From the NCBI GenBank assembly GCA_964473205.1, contig CAYYOK010000008.1:1-59963 (forward strand): a DNA stretch of 59,963 nucleotides. The letters are read 5' to 3'. The notes under the pieces are model-generated. The model was given only the letters and a program-made list of their open reading frames with translations, was not told the origin of the DNA and did not search any database. This DNA is from CAYMRL01 sp964473205 (GTDB lineage: Bacteria; Deinococcota; Deinococci; Deinococcales; Trueperaceae). The translations under genes were made by a program, and so were the position numbers. Below are positions 46,159 to 54,729 of this stretch, in pieces (within the stretch, counting starts at the first letter, position 1; every line of letters begins with the position of its first letter).

Positions 46159-47045
46159 TGGTCGCGCGAGGCAGCGATCGCGGCGAAGCCGCCAGGCGGT
46201 CTTTTGCGGCAATGCTCGCCGGTCGCAAGGCTTACGCGGTGCCGGGAGCCTACGACGCCCTGAGCGCCAGATGCGCCGAAGAGGCCGGCTTTCCGGTCGT
46301 TCACGCGACCGGAGCCGGCATCTCGTGCAGCTACGGCTACCCGGACTTGGGCCTCATCACCATGTCCGAGATGGTCGACCGCGTGAGTCAGATCTCCCGC
46401 TCCGTCAGCGTCCCGGTCGTGGCCGACGCCGACACCGGGTACGGCAACGCGGTCAACGTGCTGAGGACCGTGCGCGAGTTCGAGTCCATCGGTGTCGCGG
46501 CCATTCACATCGAGGACCAGCTCAGCCCCAAGAAGTGCGGTCAGCTCGCCGGCAAGCAGGTCGAGACGGTCAGCGAGGCCGTCAAGAAGGTCGAGGCGGC
46601 CATCGCTGCGCGCAGCGACCCTGGCTTCGCGATCATCGCGAGGACCGACGCACGCGAGAGCGAGGGGCTCGACGGCGTGATCGAGCGCTGCCGCGCCTAC
46701 GCCGCGGCCGGCGCGGACTGCGTCTTCCCGATGGCCCTCGAGTCCGAGGACGAGCTGGTGGAGCTCGGCCGCGCCGTGAAGGGCCCGAAGATGATCACGG
46801 CGACGAGCGGAGGCAAGACGCCGGACCTGGGGCTCGAGCGCTTCGGCGAGCTCGGCTACGTGTTCGTCGTCTACGCGATGTCGCCGATCCTGGCCGCATC
46901 TCACGCCCTGCTGTCCCTGATGCGGTCCTTGCGAGCGGAAGGCTCCGACTCCTCGCACGCCGGGAAGATGCTGCGGTTCGGGGAGCTCTATGGGCTCGTG
47001 GGCCTGAGCGAGTACCAGGAGTGGGACTCGCGTTTCGCTGACTGA
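46158..47045 (+). CDS. Isocitrate lyase/PEP mutase superfamily lyase
   Basis: This 295-residue TIM-barrel enzyme is of the methylisocitrate/dimethylmalate lyase kind. It shows FPVVHATGAGISCSYGYPDLGLIT, the Mg-binding VVADADTGYGNAVNV, IEDQLSPKKCGQLAGK with the catalytic KKCG loop, and IIARTDARESEGLD. The KKCG cysteine argues for C-C bond cleavage of a 2-hydroxy-dicarboxylate to a 2-oxo acid rather than PEP mutase chemistry. ATG 46158 overlaps the cyclase stop by one base. It is placed between the binding protein and permease genes. Confidence 0.88.
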   Translation: MVARGSDRGEAARRSFAAMLAGRKAYAVPGAYDALSARCAEEAGFPVVHATGAGISCSYGYPDLGLITMSEMVDRVSQISRSVSVPVVADADTGYGNAVNVLRTVREFESIGVAAIHIEDQLSPKKCGQLAGKQVETVSEAVKKVEAAIAARSDPGFAIIARTDARESEGLDGVIERCRAYAAAGADCVFPMALESEDELVELGRAVKGPKMITATSGGKTPDLGLERFGELGYVFVVYAMSPILAASHALLSLMRSLRAEGSDSSHAGKMLRFGELYGLVGLSEYQEWDSRFAD

Positions 47046-47065
47046 GGCGACAGCCGGAGGATTTG

Positions 47066-48001
47066 GTGGGTATCTGGAGCTACATCCTGAAGCGCCTGGT
47101 GGCGATGGTGCCCGTGATCCTGGGCGTCACCTTCCTGGTCTTCATGATCCTTCAAGCCGTTCCCGGGGATCCGACGGTCCTGATGCTCGCCACCGAGTGG
47201 ACCCCGGAGCGAGCGCAGGTGCTGCGCCGCGAGCTGGGCCTCGATCGGCCGCTGCTGCTGCAGTACGTGACCTGGCTGGGACGTCTTCTGTCGGGCGATT
47301 TCGGAAGCCAGTACACCACTCGCCAGCCCGTGCTCGACGCGATCATGGTCAGGATCCCCACCACCGCGCTGCTAGCGGCCGGAGCGATGCTGGTCGCGGC
47401 CGTGATAGCGGTGCCCTTCGGCGTCCTGAGCGCGGTGCGCCACGGCACCTGGGTCGACAGCCTGCTGCGGTTCGTGGCGCTCATCGGCATCTCGATGCCC
47501 GTGTTCTGGTTGGGGATCGTCCTGCTGATAATCTTCGCCGTCAACCTCAACCTGCTGCCGGCAGGCGGCGGTATCGCCCAGCACGGCTTGAAGGCGATGG
47601 TGCTGCCCTGCTTCGCGCTGGGGGCCTCCTTCGCGGCGCTCCTGATGAGGATGACGCGGTCGAGCGTTCTCGAGGTGATCCGCCTCGACTACATCAGGAC
47701 CGCCGAAGCCAAGGGTCTGGGCAGGCTCAGGGTGCTCGGCAAGCACGTCCTGAAGAACGCCGCCATCCCCGTGATCACCGTCGCCGGCACGCAGCTAGGC
47801 GCCGTGCTCGGAGGAGCCGTCCTGACCGAGATCATCTTCAGCTTGCCAGGACTGGGACGACTCCTCTACACCTCCATCAACAGCCGGGACTATCCGACGC
47901 TGCAGGGAGCGATCCTCTTCGTCGCGCTGTTCTTCGCTCTGGTCAACCTGCTGGTCGACGTGCTGTATGCCGTGCTCGACCCGAGGGTCAAGTACACATG
48001 A
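47066..48001 (+). CDS. ABC transporter permease (DppB/OppB type)
   Basis: This 311-residue inner-membrane protein has six helices and the BPD_transp_1 EAA-type loop in RTAEAKGLGRLRVLGKHVLKNAAIP. The N-terminus YILKRLVAMVPVILGVTFLVF and QAVPGDPTV are typical of DppB. GTG 47066 is favoured by ggagga at five bases; a TTG three bases upstream is possible. Partner of the next permease (ATGA overlap) and of the binding protein at 43700. Confidence 0.93.
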   Translation: MGIWSYILKRLVAMVPVILGVTFLVFMILQAVPGDPTVLMLATEWTPERAQVLRRELGLDRPLLLQYVTWLGRLLSGDFGSQYTTRQPVLDAIMVRIPTTALLAAGAMLVAAVIAVPFGVLSAVRHGTWVDSLLRFVALIGISMPVFWLGIVLLIIFAVNLNLLPAGGGIAQHGLKAMVLPCFALGASFAALLMRMTRSSVLEVIRLDYIRTAEAKGLGRLRVLGKHVLKNAAIPVITVAGTQLGAVLGGAVLTEIIFSLPGLGRLLYTSINSRDYPTLQGAILFVALFFALVNLLVDVLYAVLDPRVKYT

Positions 48002-48900
48002 GCGCTCCTGACGCGACCGCGCCCAAGCCGCGCCCCATCGCTCTCGCCGGGCCTCGCCGGAGCCGCAGGCTTACGCGGTTCCTGCGCGATCGCACGACAT
48101 CCGTGGCGCTGCTGCTCATCGTGCTGTTGATGCTGGTAGCGCTGTTCTCACCGTGGCTGGCGCCTTTTCCGCAAGATCACATGGACTCTAGGCAGATCCT
48201 CAGGCCGCCGAGCCTGCAGCACTGGATGGGCACCGATCACCTGGGCAGGGACGTGTTCAGCAGGATCCTTCACGGATCGCGCGTCTCGGTGCTCGTGGCC
48301 GTCCTCTCGACCCTCGGCGCTGCCGTCGTCGGGGTGCTGTGGGGCTCGGTCTCGGCTTACTACGGCCGGTGGCTCGACGAGATCAGCAGCCGCATCTTCG
48401 ACATCATGCTCGCCTTCCCTTACATCGTCCTGGCCATGGCGCTCGTCGCTCTGATGGGACCGGGGACCACCAACATCGTCATCGTGATCGCGATCATCCG
48501 CGTCCCGATCTTCGCCCGGCTGGTACGAGGCGTCGCGCTGAGCATCAAGGAGCACGAGTACATCCAGGCGGCGCAATCGTTGGGGGCCGGCAGCCTCTCG
48601 ATCATCGCGCGCCACCTGATCCCCAACCTGATGGGGCCCGTCCTGATCCTCGCCTCGCTGACCATGGCGACCGCGATCAACACCGAGGCGGCTCTCAGCT
48701 TTCTCGGGCTGGGCGTGACGCCGCCGCAGGCCAGCTGGGGCACGGTGCTTTCGAACGGCCGTGACTACATCTGGCAGGCCGCCTGGATATCTACCTTCTC
48801 GGGAGTGGCGATCACCCTGGCGGTCCTCTCGTTCAACCTGCTCGGCGACGGTCTACGCGACGTGCTGGACCCGCGCATGCAGCGGCAGCTCGAGAAGTGA
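47998..48900 (+). CDS. ABC transporter permease (DppC/OppC type)
   Basis: This 300-residue permease has an N-terminal cytoplasmic stretch, then a first helix, the family element HWMGTDHLGRDVFSRILHGSR, and the coupling loop IQAAQSLGAGSLSIIARHLIPN. It ends in LLGDGLRDVLDPRMQR. ATG 47998 overlaps the previous stop. No ATP-binding subunit (OppD/OppF type) follows; the next gene after 178 bases is an amidohydrolase. The importer must borrow ATPases encoded elsewhere. Confidence 0.93.
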   Translation: MSAPDATAPKPRPIALAGPRRSRRLTRFLRDRTTSVALLLIVLLMLVALFSPWLAPFPQDHMDSRQILRPPSLQHWMGTDHLGRDVFSRILHGSRVSVLVAVLSTLGAAVVGVLWGSVSAYYGRWLDEISSRIFDIMLAFPYIVLAMALVALMGPGTTNIVIVIAIIRVPIFARLVRGVALSIKEHEYIQAAQSLGAGSLSIIARHLIPNLMGPVLILASLTMATAINTEAALSFLGLGVTPPQASWGTVLSNGRDYIWQAAWISTFSGVAITLAVLSFNLLGDGLRDVLDPRMQRQLEK

Positions 48901-49078
48901 TCAGCCACCGCCGACCGGATAGACCCGCAAGGGCCTCGGCGGGCTCGTCTCACAGGCACCCGCCCTGGCCGCCGACCAGCGAGCGAGACGAGCATCCAAA
49001 CGCTGAGACCTGAGACGACGGCCGAAGGCGGCAGTCAACGCAACGGCTCCAGAGAGCCGGGATGAAGGGGTTGGAACG

Positions 49079-50335
49079 ATGGCTAGGAAGATCTTCAAGG
49101 GAGCAACGGTGATCGACGGGACCGGCGCCGCGCCGCGCACGGCGGACGTAGTTGTCGAGGGCGAGCGGATCGCGTTCGTCGGCAGCCCGGCCGAGATCGC
49201 GAACGCCGCGCGCGAAGGAGCGACGGTGATCGACTTGGGAGGCAAGTACCTCACTCCGGGTCTGATGAACCATCACGAGCACCTCGACAACCGCAGGCAG
49301 TCCAACACCTTCCAGTTCCGCGCTGGGCTCCCTCCCGTGATACTCGCGCTAAGGGGCGTCAAGAACGCGCTGCTCAGCCTGTTCGAGGGCGTGACCACGA
49401 TCCGCGACCTGGGGGGCAAAGGCGCGACAGGCATCGATGTCAGGAACGCCATCAACGAAGGGCAGTTCCCGGGTCCGCGGGTGTTCGCCTGCGGTCAGCC
49501 GATAGCCATGACCGGCGGGCATGCCTGGCAGATCTGCCGGGTGGCCAACGGAGCCGACGAAGTGAGGCAGGCCGCCAGGGAGCAGCTGCGCGCGGGCGCC
49601 GACTTCGTCAAGTTGATGGCGAGCGGCGGCTTCGTGACGCAGGGGACCGACCTGGCTACCTCTCCGCAGTACTCCATCGCCGAGATCAGGGCCGCCGTCG
49701 AAGAAGCGCACGACGCCGAGAAGCCGACGACCGTCCACGCCCACCCGCCGGTGGCGATCCGACGGGCCATCGAGGCCGGCATCGACTGCATCGAGCATGC
49801 GGCGCTACTGGACCGACCCACTGCCGATCTGATGGCCGAGTCAGGCACCTTCCTGGTCCCCACGCTCTCGGAGAGCTGGATCATGGGCTACCGGGGTACC
49901 AAGATCGGCAGGCCGCAGTGGCTGATCGACTCTTGCCGGGAGCACCTGCCTCACCGCATCGCCTGTTACCGGAACGCCGTGGAAGCCGGCGTGAAGATGG
50001 CAGTCGGCACCGATGTGATCGGCGAGATGGTCGAGGAGATGAGCCTGATGGCCGCCGGCGGCCTGAGCAACATGGAGGTGCTGCAGGCCGCTACACGCAA
50101 CGGCGCGGAGCTTGTCAGGATGGCCGACGACCTCGGCACCATCGAGGTCGGCAAGCTGGCTGACATGGTCGTCGTGAGCAGCGACCCGATCGCCGACCTG
50201 ACCGCGTTCAGGCAGATCGACCTGACGGTCAAGGGCGGACACGTCTACGACCTTCGGACCATCGTCGCCCAGTTGGGCGAGCTGGCGAAGCCCGCTCTCG
50301 AGTTGACCGCAGACGAGATCGCGCTGAGGGCCTAG
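49079..50335 (+). CDS. Amidohydrolase (metal-dependent, prolidase/imidazolonepropionase-like)
   Basis: This 418-residue TIM-barrel amidohydrolase shows the first metal motif in LMNHHEHLDN, a probable carboxylated lysine in ADFVKLMASGGF, metal histidines in TVHAHPPVAI and CIEHAALLD, and the catalytic Asp in VGTDVIGEM. It resembles the family that hydrolyses Xaa-Arg/Lys dipeptides or N-acyl amino acids. No signal peptide is seen, so it is cytoplasmic, fitting action on an imported amide. The weak box aagggg precedes ATG 49079. The 178-base gap before it holds nothing recognised. Confidence 0.87.
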   Translation: MARKIFKGATVIDGTGAAPRTADVVVEGERIAFVGSPAEIANAAREGATVIDLGGKYLTPGLMNHHEHLDNRRQSNTFQFRAGLPPVILALRGVKNALLSLFEGVTTIRDLGGKGATGIDVRNAINEGQFPGPRVFACGQPIAMTGGHAWQICRVANGADEVRQAAREQLRAGADFVKLMASGGFVTQGTDLATSPQYSIAEIRAAVEEAHDAEKPTTVHAHPPVAIRRAIEAGIDCIEHAALLDRPTADLMAESGTFLVPTLSESWIMGYRGTKIGRPQWLIDSCREHLPHRIACYRNAVEAGVKMAVGTDVIGEMVEEMSLMAAGGLSNMEVLQAATRNGAELVRMADDLGTIEVGKLADMVVVSSDPIADLTAFRQIDLTVKGGHVYDLRTIVAQLGELAKPALELTADEIALRA

Positions 50336-50351
50336 CTACGCGTCGTACTCT

Positions 50352-50924
50352 GTGACAGCTGATAGCCAAGCGTCTCGCTCCACTGCGTCGCTCGTGATCG
50401 ACCAGTGGCGCGAGGCGCCTGGCGTCTCGAAGGGGGCTCGGGCCTTGATTCAACTCGATCAGATCGACCTGCAGATAATCGCGCTCCTCGAGAAGGACGG
50501 TCGCACCAGCTACTCCGACCTCGCCAAGCAGGTAGGCGTGTCGACCGGGACGGCGCGAAATCGGGTCCAACGGATGATCGAGGAGCAAGTGATTCAGGTC
50601 GCAGCCTATCCGAACCCGAACCGACCCGACTCCGTGTTGCGCTCCTTCATGACGTTCTCCGTCGAGGCGAGCCAACTCAAGCGCGCTGCTCGGCACCTGA
50701 TAGCGCTGCCGCAGATTCGCTACGCAGCGATCTCCACGGGTAGCTTCGACATCGTCGCATTGGCCGAGTTCTCGTCCAAGAACGACATGCTCGCCTTCGT
50801 GACGGAAGCCGTATCCCAGGTCCCTGGCGTCAGGGCTACACAGTCCTTCATCCTGCTCTCGGTACTCAAGAGCCTTGGAATGGTCATCCAGCCCCTGGAA
50901 GACACTACGCAAGCGGTCGACTGA
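50352..50924 (+). CDS. Lrp/AsnC-family transcriptional regulator
   Basis: This 190-residue protein has an N-terminal extension of about 35 residues, an HTH (LDQIDLQIIALLEKDGRTSYSDLAKQVGVSTGTARNRVQRM) and a RAM ligand-binding domain (VSQVPGVRATQSFILLSVLK). It starts at GTG 50352, 16 bases after the amidohydrolase stop, close behind TACTCT; internal GTGs would also give a complete HTH. As the only regulator inside the cluster it is the prime candidate for controlling it in response to an amino-acid-like ligand. Confidence 0.85.
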   Translation: MTADSQASRSTASLVIDQWREAPGVSKGARALIQLDQIDLQIIALLEKDGRTSYSDLAKQVGVSTGTARNRVQRMIEEQVIQVAAYPNPNRPDSVLRSFMTFSVEASQLKRAARHLIALPQIRYAAISTGSFDIVALAEFSSKNDMLAFVTEAVSQVPGVRATQSFILLSVLKSLGMVIQPLEDTTQAVD

Positions 50925-50963
50925 GGTCACACGCCTTCGGCCGCAGAAGAAAGGAGTCGGTGC

Positions 50964-52076
50964 GTGTCGCATCATCGCATCGCACTGCTCACCGGTGACG
51001 GCATCGGGAACGACGTGGTTCCTGCTGCGGCCGAGCTGCTGCGTTCGGTCGCACGACGGCTTGCCGCGTCGGGCATCGCGCTAGAGCTGGTCGACCTGCC
51101 CGTCGGGCTCGCGGCCTACGAACGGTATGGGAGCACCTTGCCAGAGACGACCGTGGCGGCGCTCCTCGAATGTGACGGAGCGTTGCTGGGTCCGGTCATG
51201 AACCACGCCTACAGGATCGGCGAGCCGGGCATGCTCAACCCCAGCAAGGAGCTTCGCAAGCGCCTCGACCTCTTCGCCAACGTGCGGCCGGCTCGGACAC
51301 AGCCCGGGTCGACCACCGGCGTCGCAGGAGTCGACTTGGTGATCGTGCGAGAGAACACCGAGGGCTTCTACGCCGACCGGAACGTCCTCGACGGCAATGG
51401 TGAGCTCAGGCCCGATGGCGACACGGTCCTGTCCGTGCGCGTCGTTACGCGCAAAGCGTCGGAGCGGGTGGCGCGAGCCGCCTTCGAGCTGGCCCGGCGT
51501 CGCGCCGGCAAGATGAGAGTGACGATCGGTCACAAGGCCAACGTCTTGCGCCGGGGCTGCGGGCTGTTCCTCGAAGCCTGCCACAGCGTGGCTCGAGAGT
51601 TCCCTGACGTCAAGGTCGACGATTACCACGTCGACGCTCTCGCCATGGAGCTGGTCATGCGTCCGCAGTCGTTCGACGTGATCGTGACCACCAACCTGTT
51701 CGGCGACATCCTCTCCGACCTCACCGCCGGTCTGGTAGGGGGCCTTGGCATGGCGCCAGGGCTGAACGCTGGAACCGACCTCGCCATCGCCCAGGCGGTG
51801 CATGGCGCCGCTCCCGACATCGCAGGCAAAGGCGTGGCCAACCCCGTGGCCGTGATCCTCTCGTCGGCGATGCTGCTTCGTTGGCTGGCGATCGAGCGTT
51901 CGCAGCCCGAGCTCGACGAGGCCGCGCACGTCATCGAGTCGGCCGTGACGGCAGCGCTGCGAGCCGGCAGACACCTCACGCCGGACCTCGGCGGAGCGGC
52001 CACCACCATGCAGTTCGGCGCCGCCATCCTACGGGAGCTGGACGAAGCGACCTGGGCGGGTGCGTCTCATGCCTGA
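50964..52076 (+). CDS. Isocitrate/isopropylmalate/tartrate dehydrogenase family protein
   Basis: This 370-residue beta-decarboxylating dehydrogenase shows ALLTGDGIGNDVVPAA at the start, the substrate arginines in LRKRLDLFANVRPAR, RENTEGFYADRN in the position of the RENTEG loop, K in TIGHKANVLRRG, and the metal Asp in TTNLFGDILSDL. RENTEG rather than RELTGG points away from classical isopropylmalate dehydrogenase towards the tartrate/malate/homoisocitrate side. It would oxidise and decarboxylate a 2-hydroxy-dicarboxylate. GTG 50964 follows aaaggag. It overlaps the next gene. Confidence 0.85.
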   Translation: MSHHRIALLTGDGIGNDVVPAAAELLRSVARRLAASGIALELVDLPVGLAAYERYGSTLPETTVAALLECDGALLGPVMNHAYRIGEPGMLNPSKELRKRLDLFANVRPARTQPGSTTGVAGVDLVIVRENTEGFYADRNVLDGNGELRPDGDTVLSVRVVTRKASERVARAAFELARRRAGKMRVTIGHKANVLRRGCGLFLEACHSVAREFPDVKVDDYHVDALAMELVMRPQSFDVIVTTNLFGDILSDLTAGLVGGLGMAPGLNAGTDLAIAQAVHGAAPDIAGKGVANPVAVILSSAMLLRWLAIERSQPELDEAAHVIESAVTAALRAGRHLTPDLGGAATTMQFGAAILRELDEATWAGASHA

Positions 52077-53493
52077 CTACGGCCAGCTCATAGCGGGCCG
52101 CTGGCGAGATCCGTCGCCCGAGCGCGCCATCTCGGTCCAGGACAAGTTCAGCGGGGAGGTGATCGCGAGCGTAACCGCTGCCAGCGCCGAGGAGGTCAGC
52201 GAGGCTGCCGCCGCAGCGGAGGCGGCCTTCGAGGCGGACGAGCTGACTCCGAGCGAGCGGTCCACCGTCCTTGCCGAGGCCGGCCGCCTGGTTCGCCTCG
52301 AGGCCGAGGAGCTGGCGCGTACGCTCGTGCGAGAAGTCGGCAAGACCATCCGCGAGGCGCGCACCGAGATCGCCAACGCCGCCGCGGCGCTTCAGAACGC
52401 GGCCGAGGAGGCGAAGAGAGTCGCGGGCGAGGTGGTCCCCATCGGGGCGAACCCGGGCTCGGAGGGGCGGCTCGCGTTCACCCTGCAGGTTGCCGCCGGA
52501 CCGGTCTGCGCCATCACGCCGTTCAACTCGCCCTTCAACATCGTCGCCCACAAGGCCGGTTCGGCGATCGCGGCCGGGAACAGCGTCGTGGTCAAGCCAT
52601 CGGAGCACACTCCGCTGTCCACGATCCGGTTCGCCGAGCTGATGGCGCTGGCGGGTCTGCCTGCTGGGCACCTCAACGTGGTCTTCGGGGCCGGCGAGGT
52701 GGGCGCAGCCCTCTGCGCCGACCCGCGCTTCGCACGCTACAGCTTCACCGGCGGGCACGAGGCCGGCAGGAAGGTGGCTGCTGCCGTCGGTGTGCGGCCG
52801 CTTACCCTCGAGCTCGGTCCGGCGGGCCCGACCTTCGTTCACTTCGACGCCGATCTCGACCTGGCAGCGCGACGCAGCGTCGCCGCAGCCTTCGGGATCG
52901 CCGGGCAGGTGTGCACCTCGGTCCAGCGGCTCTACGCGCACGAGCGAGTCATCGACGACCTGATGTCCGAGCTGGTGCCGCTGGTCGAAGGGCTCCGGCT
53001 CGGTGACCCGATGGACGAGCAGACGGACGTCGGGCCGGTGATGCTCGAGGCCGCCGCCGCGCGGGCGGAGACCTGGATCAGCGACGCGCTGTCGAGGGGC
53101 GCTCGGCTGGAGGCCGGCGGCTCGAGACGCGGCCGGCTCTTCGAGCCCACCGTCCTGACCAGGGTCGCTCCCGACTCGGACGTCTTCAGGTGCGAGGCGT
53201 TCGCACCGCTCCTGTGCGTAGTGCCTTACTCCGACCTGCTCAGCGCGGTCAGGCAGGACAACACGATCAGCGGTGGCGGCTTGCAGGCGGGGATCTTCAC
53301 GCGCGATCTCGGCACCGCCTTCGCCTTCGCCAAGGCGGTCAGGGCCGGAGGGGTGATGATCAACGACTCGTCTCGCTTCCGCGTAGCCAACATGCCTTTC
53401 GGCGGCACGGGCCGGGCGGGGTATGGCAAGGAAGGCCCGCAGTACGCCATACGCGAGATGACAGACGCGAGAACCGTAGTCCTGCACCTCTAG
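52069..53493 (+). CDS. NAD(P)-dependent aldehyde dehydrogenase (second)
   Basis: This 474-residue aldehyde dehydrogenase has AITPFNSPFNIVAHK (oxyanion Asn), FTGGHEAGRKVAAA, catalytic Glu in TLELGPAGPTFVHFDADL and Cys in GIAGQVCTSVQRLY. ELGPAGP instead of the common ELGGKSP, and APLLCVVPYSD in place of EEIFGPV, set it apart from the first aldehyde dehydrogenase and align it with lactaldehyde/semialdehyde-type enzymes. ATG 52069 overlaps the upstream gene by eight bases; GTG 52060 is an alternative. Confidence 0.92.
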   Translation: MPDYGQLIAGRWRDPSPERAISVQDKFSGEVIASVTAASAEEVSEAAAAAEAAFEADELTPSERSTVLAEAGRLVRLEAEELARTLVREVGKTIREARTEIANAAAALQNAAEEAKRVAGEVVPIGANPGSEGRLAFTLQVAAGPVCAITPFNSPFNIVAHKAGSAIAAGNSVVVKPSEHTPLSTIRFAELMALAGLPAGHLNVVFGAGEVGAALCADPRFARYSFTGGHEAGRKVAAAVGVRPLTLELGPAGPTFVHFDADLDLAARRSVAAAFGIAGQVCTSVQRLYAHERVIDDLMSELVPLVEGLRLGDPMDEQTDVGPVMLEAAAARAETWISDALSRGARLEAGGSRRGRLFEPTVLTRVAPDSDVFRCEAFAPLLCVVPYSDLLSAVRQDNTISGGGLQAGIFTRDLGTAFAFAKAVRAGGVMINDSSRFRVANMPFGGTGRAGYGKEGPQYAIREMTDARTVVLHL

Positions 53494-53511
53494 CCGGCCG
53501 ATCAGCACGGT

Positions 53512-54729
53512 ATGGAGAGGTCCTCGGTCACGGGTCGTGTCGACGACTCCACCGTCAACAGCGCCCTGATGGCCCAGGTGCTGTCGGCGATGGCGTTCTC
53601 GATGGTCTTGCCGCTTCTGCCGCTGCACTTGACGGAGCTCAGGCGCATCACCGACCTGAGCTACGAGCTGCTGATCGGTATGGCCTTCTCGGCGCAGGCT
53701 CTGGCCATGACGCTGGCAGCGCCGGTGTGGGGCCGTCTGGCAGACCGCTACGGCCGCAAGCGGATGGTCTTGCGGGCCTGTTACGCCGGCGCTGGGATAA
53801 CCACGGCCTTCGCCCTGGCAGAGACAGCCGAGGCGATCGTCGTCATCAGCCTCGTCCAAGGCTTGCTCACCGGCACTGTGACCGCCCTCGCCGCGATGGT
53901 CGCTTCTACCGCCTCGCCGCGAGGTCTTAGCAGCCGGATGAGCTTGCTGCAGACCGGTCAATGGCTAGGAGTAGCGTTGGGACCTGCCTTGGGCGGCGTC
54001 CTGTCGCATGTCGTCGGCTACCGAAGCGCGTTCCTGATCGCCTCGGGCCTGCTGGCGATCGCCGGAGCAGTGATCCACCTCCGGGCGCGCGAGGTGTCTG
54101 GCGTGGCGGCGCCAGCGCCCGTCAGGCCGCACCGGCGTAGTCCCTGGCGGATGCTGGTGCGCTCGGGCCTGACACCCATCTACGCCCTCAGGCTGCTCGA
54201 CTGGCTCGCCCGCTCGCTCGCCACCCCGTTCCTGCCTCTTTTGGTCGTGGGCCTCCTCGACGACGGCATGGGCGCATCTAGGGCGACAGGACTCGTCTTC
54301 GGCGTCTCCGCCGCCGCTGGTGCGGTCTCCTCGCTGACGGTCGCCAAGATCGCCTCGCGCGCGGGCGAGCGGCGTCTCATCCTGATAGGCGCGATCGTCG
54401 CCACTTTCGCGTACGCACTCCACACCGTAGTCGGCCAGTACGGACAGCTCCTCGCCCTGCAAGCGGTGACCGGAGCTGCCTCGGGCTGGCTGGTACCGTC
54501 GCTGTCCACCCTCTTGGCGAGGAAGGTCGCCCCGACCGAGGCTGGCTCCGCCTTCGGCCTGGACGGCTCGGTGAGCGCGGCCGGGCGCGCGCTGGCTCCG
54601 CTGTTGGGTGCGACGCTGGTGGTCGCAGCCGGCACTGCGGCTCCGTTCGTGGCATCCGCCGTCGTCTACATGCTGATGGCGATACTGGTGTGCATGCTCG
54701 CCTCGACCGGGACGCTCAGGCGGGCCTGA
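53512..54729 (+). CDS. MFS transporter
   Basis: This 405-residue protein has 12 hydrophobic helices. The loop 2-3 motif GRLADRYGRKRMVL is clear, as is the antiporter-like helix 5 segment GQWLGVALGPALGGVLS, so it is probably of the drug:proton antiporter branch. It closes the catabolic cluster 18 bases after the second aldehyde dehydrogenase and could export an intermediate or import a related compound. Its last 14 bases overlap the convergent SufR-like gene. Confidence 0.88.
   Translation: MERSSVTGRVDDSTVNSALMAQVLSAMAFSMVLPLLPLHLTELRRITDLSYELLIGMAFSAQALAMTLAAPVWGRLADRYGRKRMVLRACYAGAGITTAFALAETAEAIVVISLVQGLLTGTVTALAAMVASTASPRGLSSRMSLLQTGQWLGVALGPALGGVLSHVVGYRSAFLIASGLLAIAGAVIHLRAREVSGVAAPAPVRPHRRSPWRMLVRSGLTPIYALRLLDWLARSLATPFLPLLVVGLLDDGMGASRATGLVFGVSAAAGAVSSLTVAKIASRAGERRLILIGAIVATFAYALHTVVGQYGQLLALQAVTGAASGWLVPSLSTLLARKVAPTEAGSAFGLDGSVSAAGRALAPLLGATLVVAAGTAAPFVASAVVYMLMAILVCMLASTGTLRRA

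Noticed and set aside
46158..47045. PEP mutase or phosphonate-pathway enzyme
   Set aside because: The intact KKCG catalytic loop indicates a C-C lyase, and no phosphonate genes are nearby.
50964..52076. Leucine-pathway isopropylmalate dehydrogenase (leuB)
   Set aside because: The loop reads RENTEG rather than the leuB-type pattern, and the context is catabolic, not leucine synthesis.
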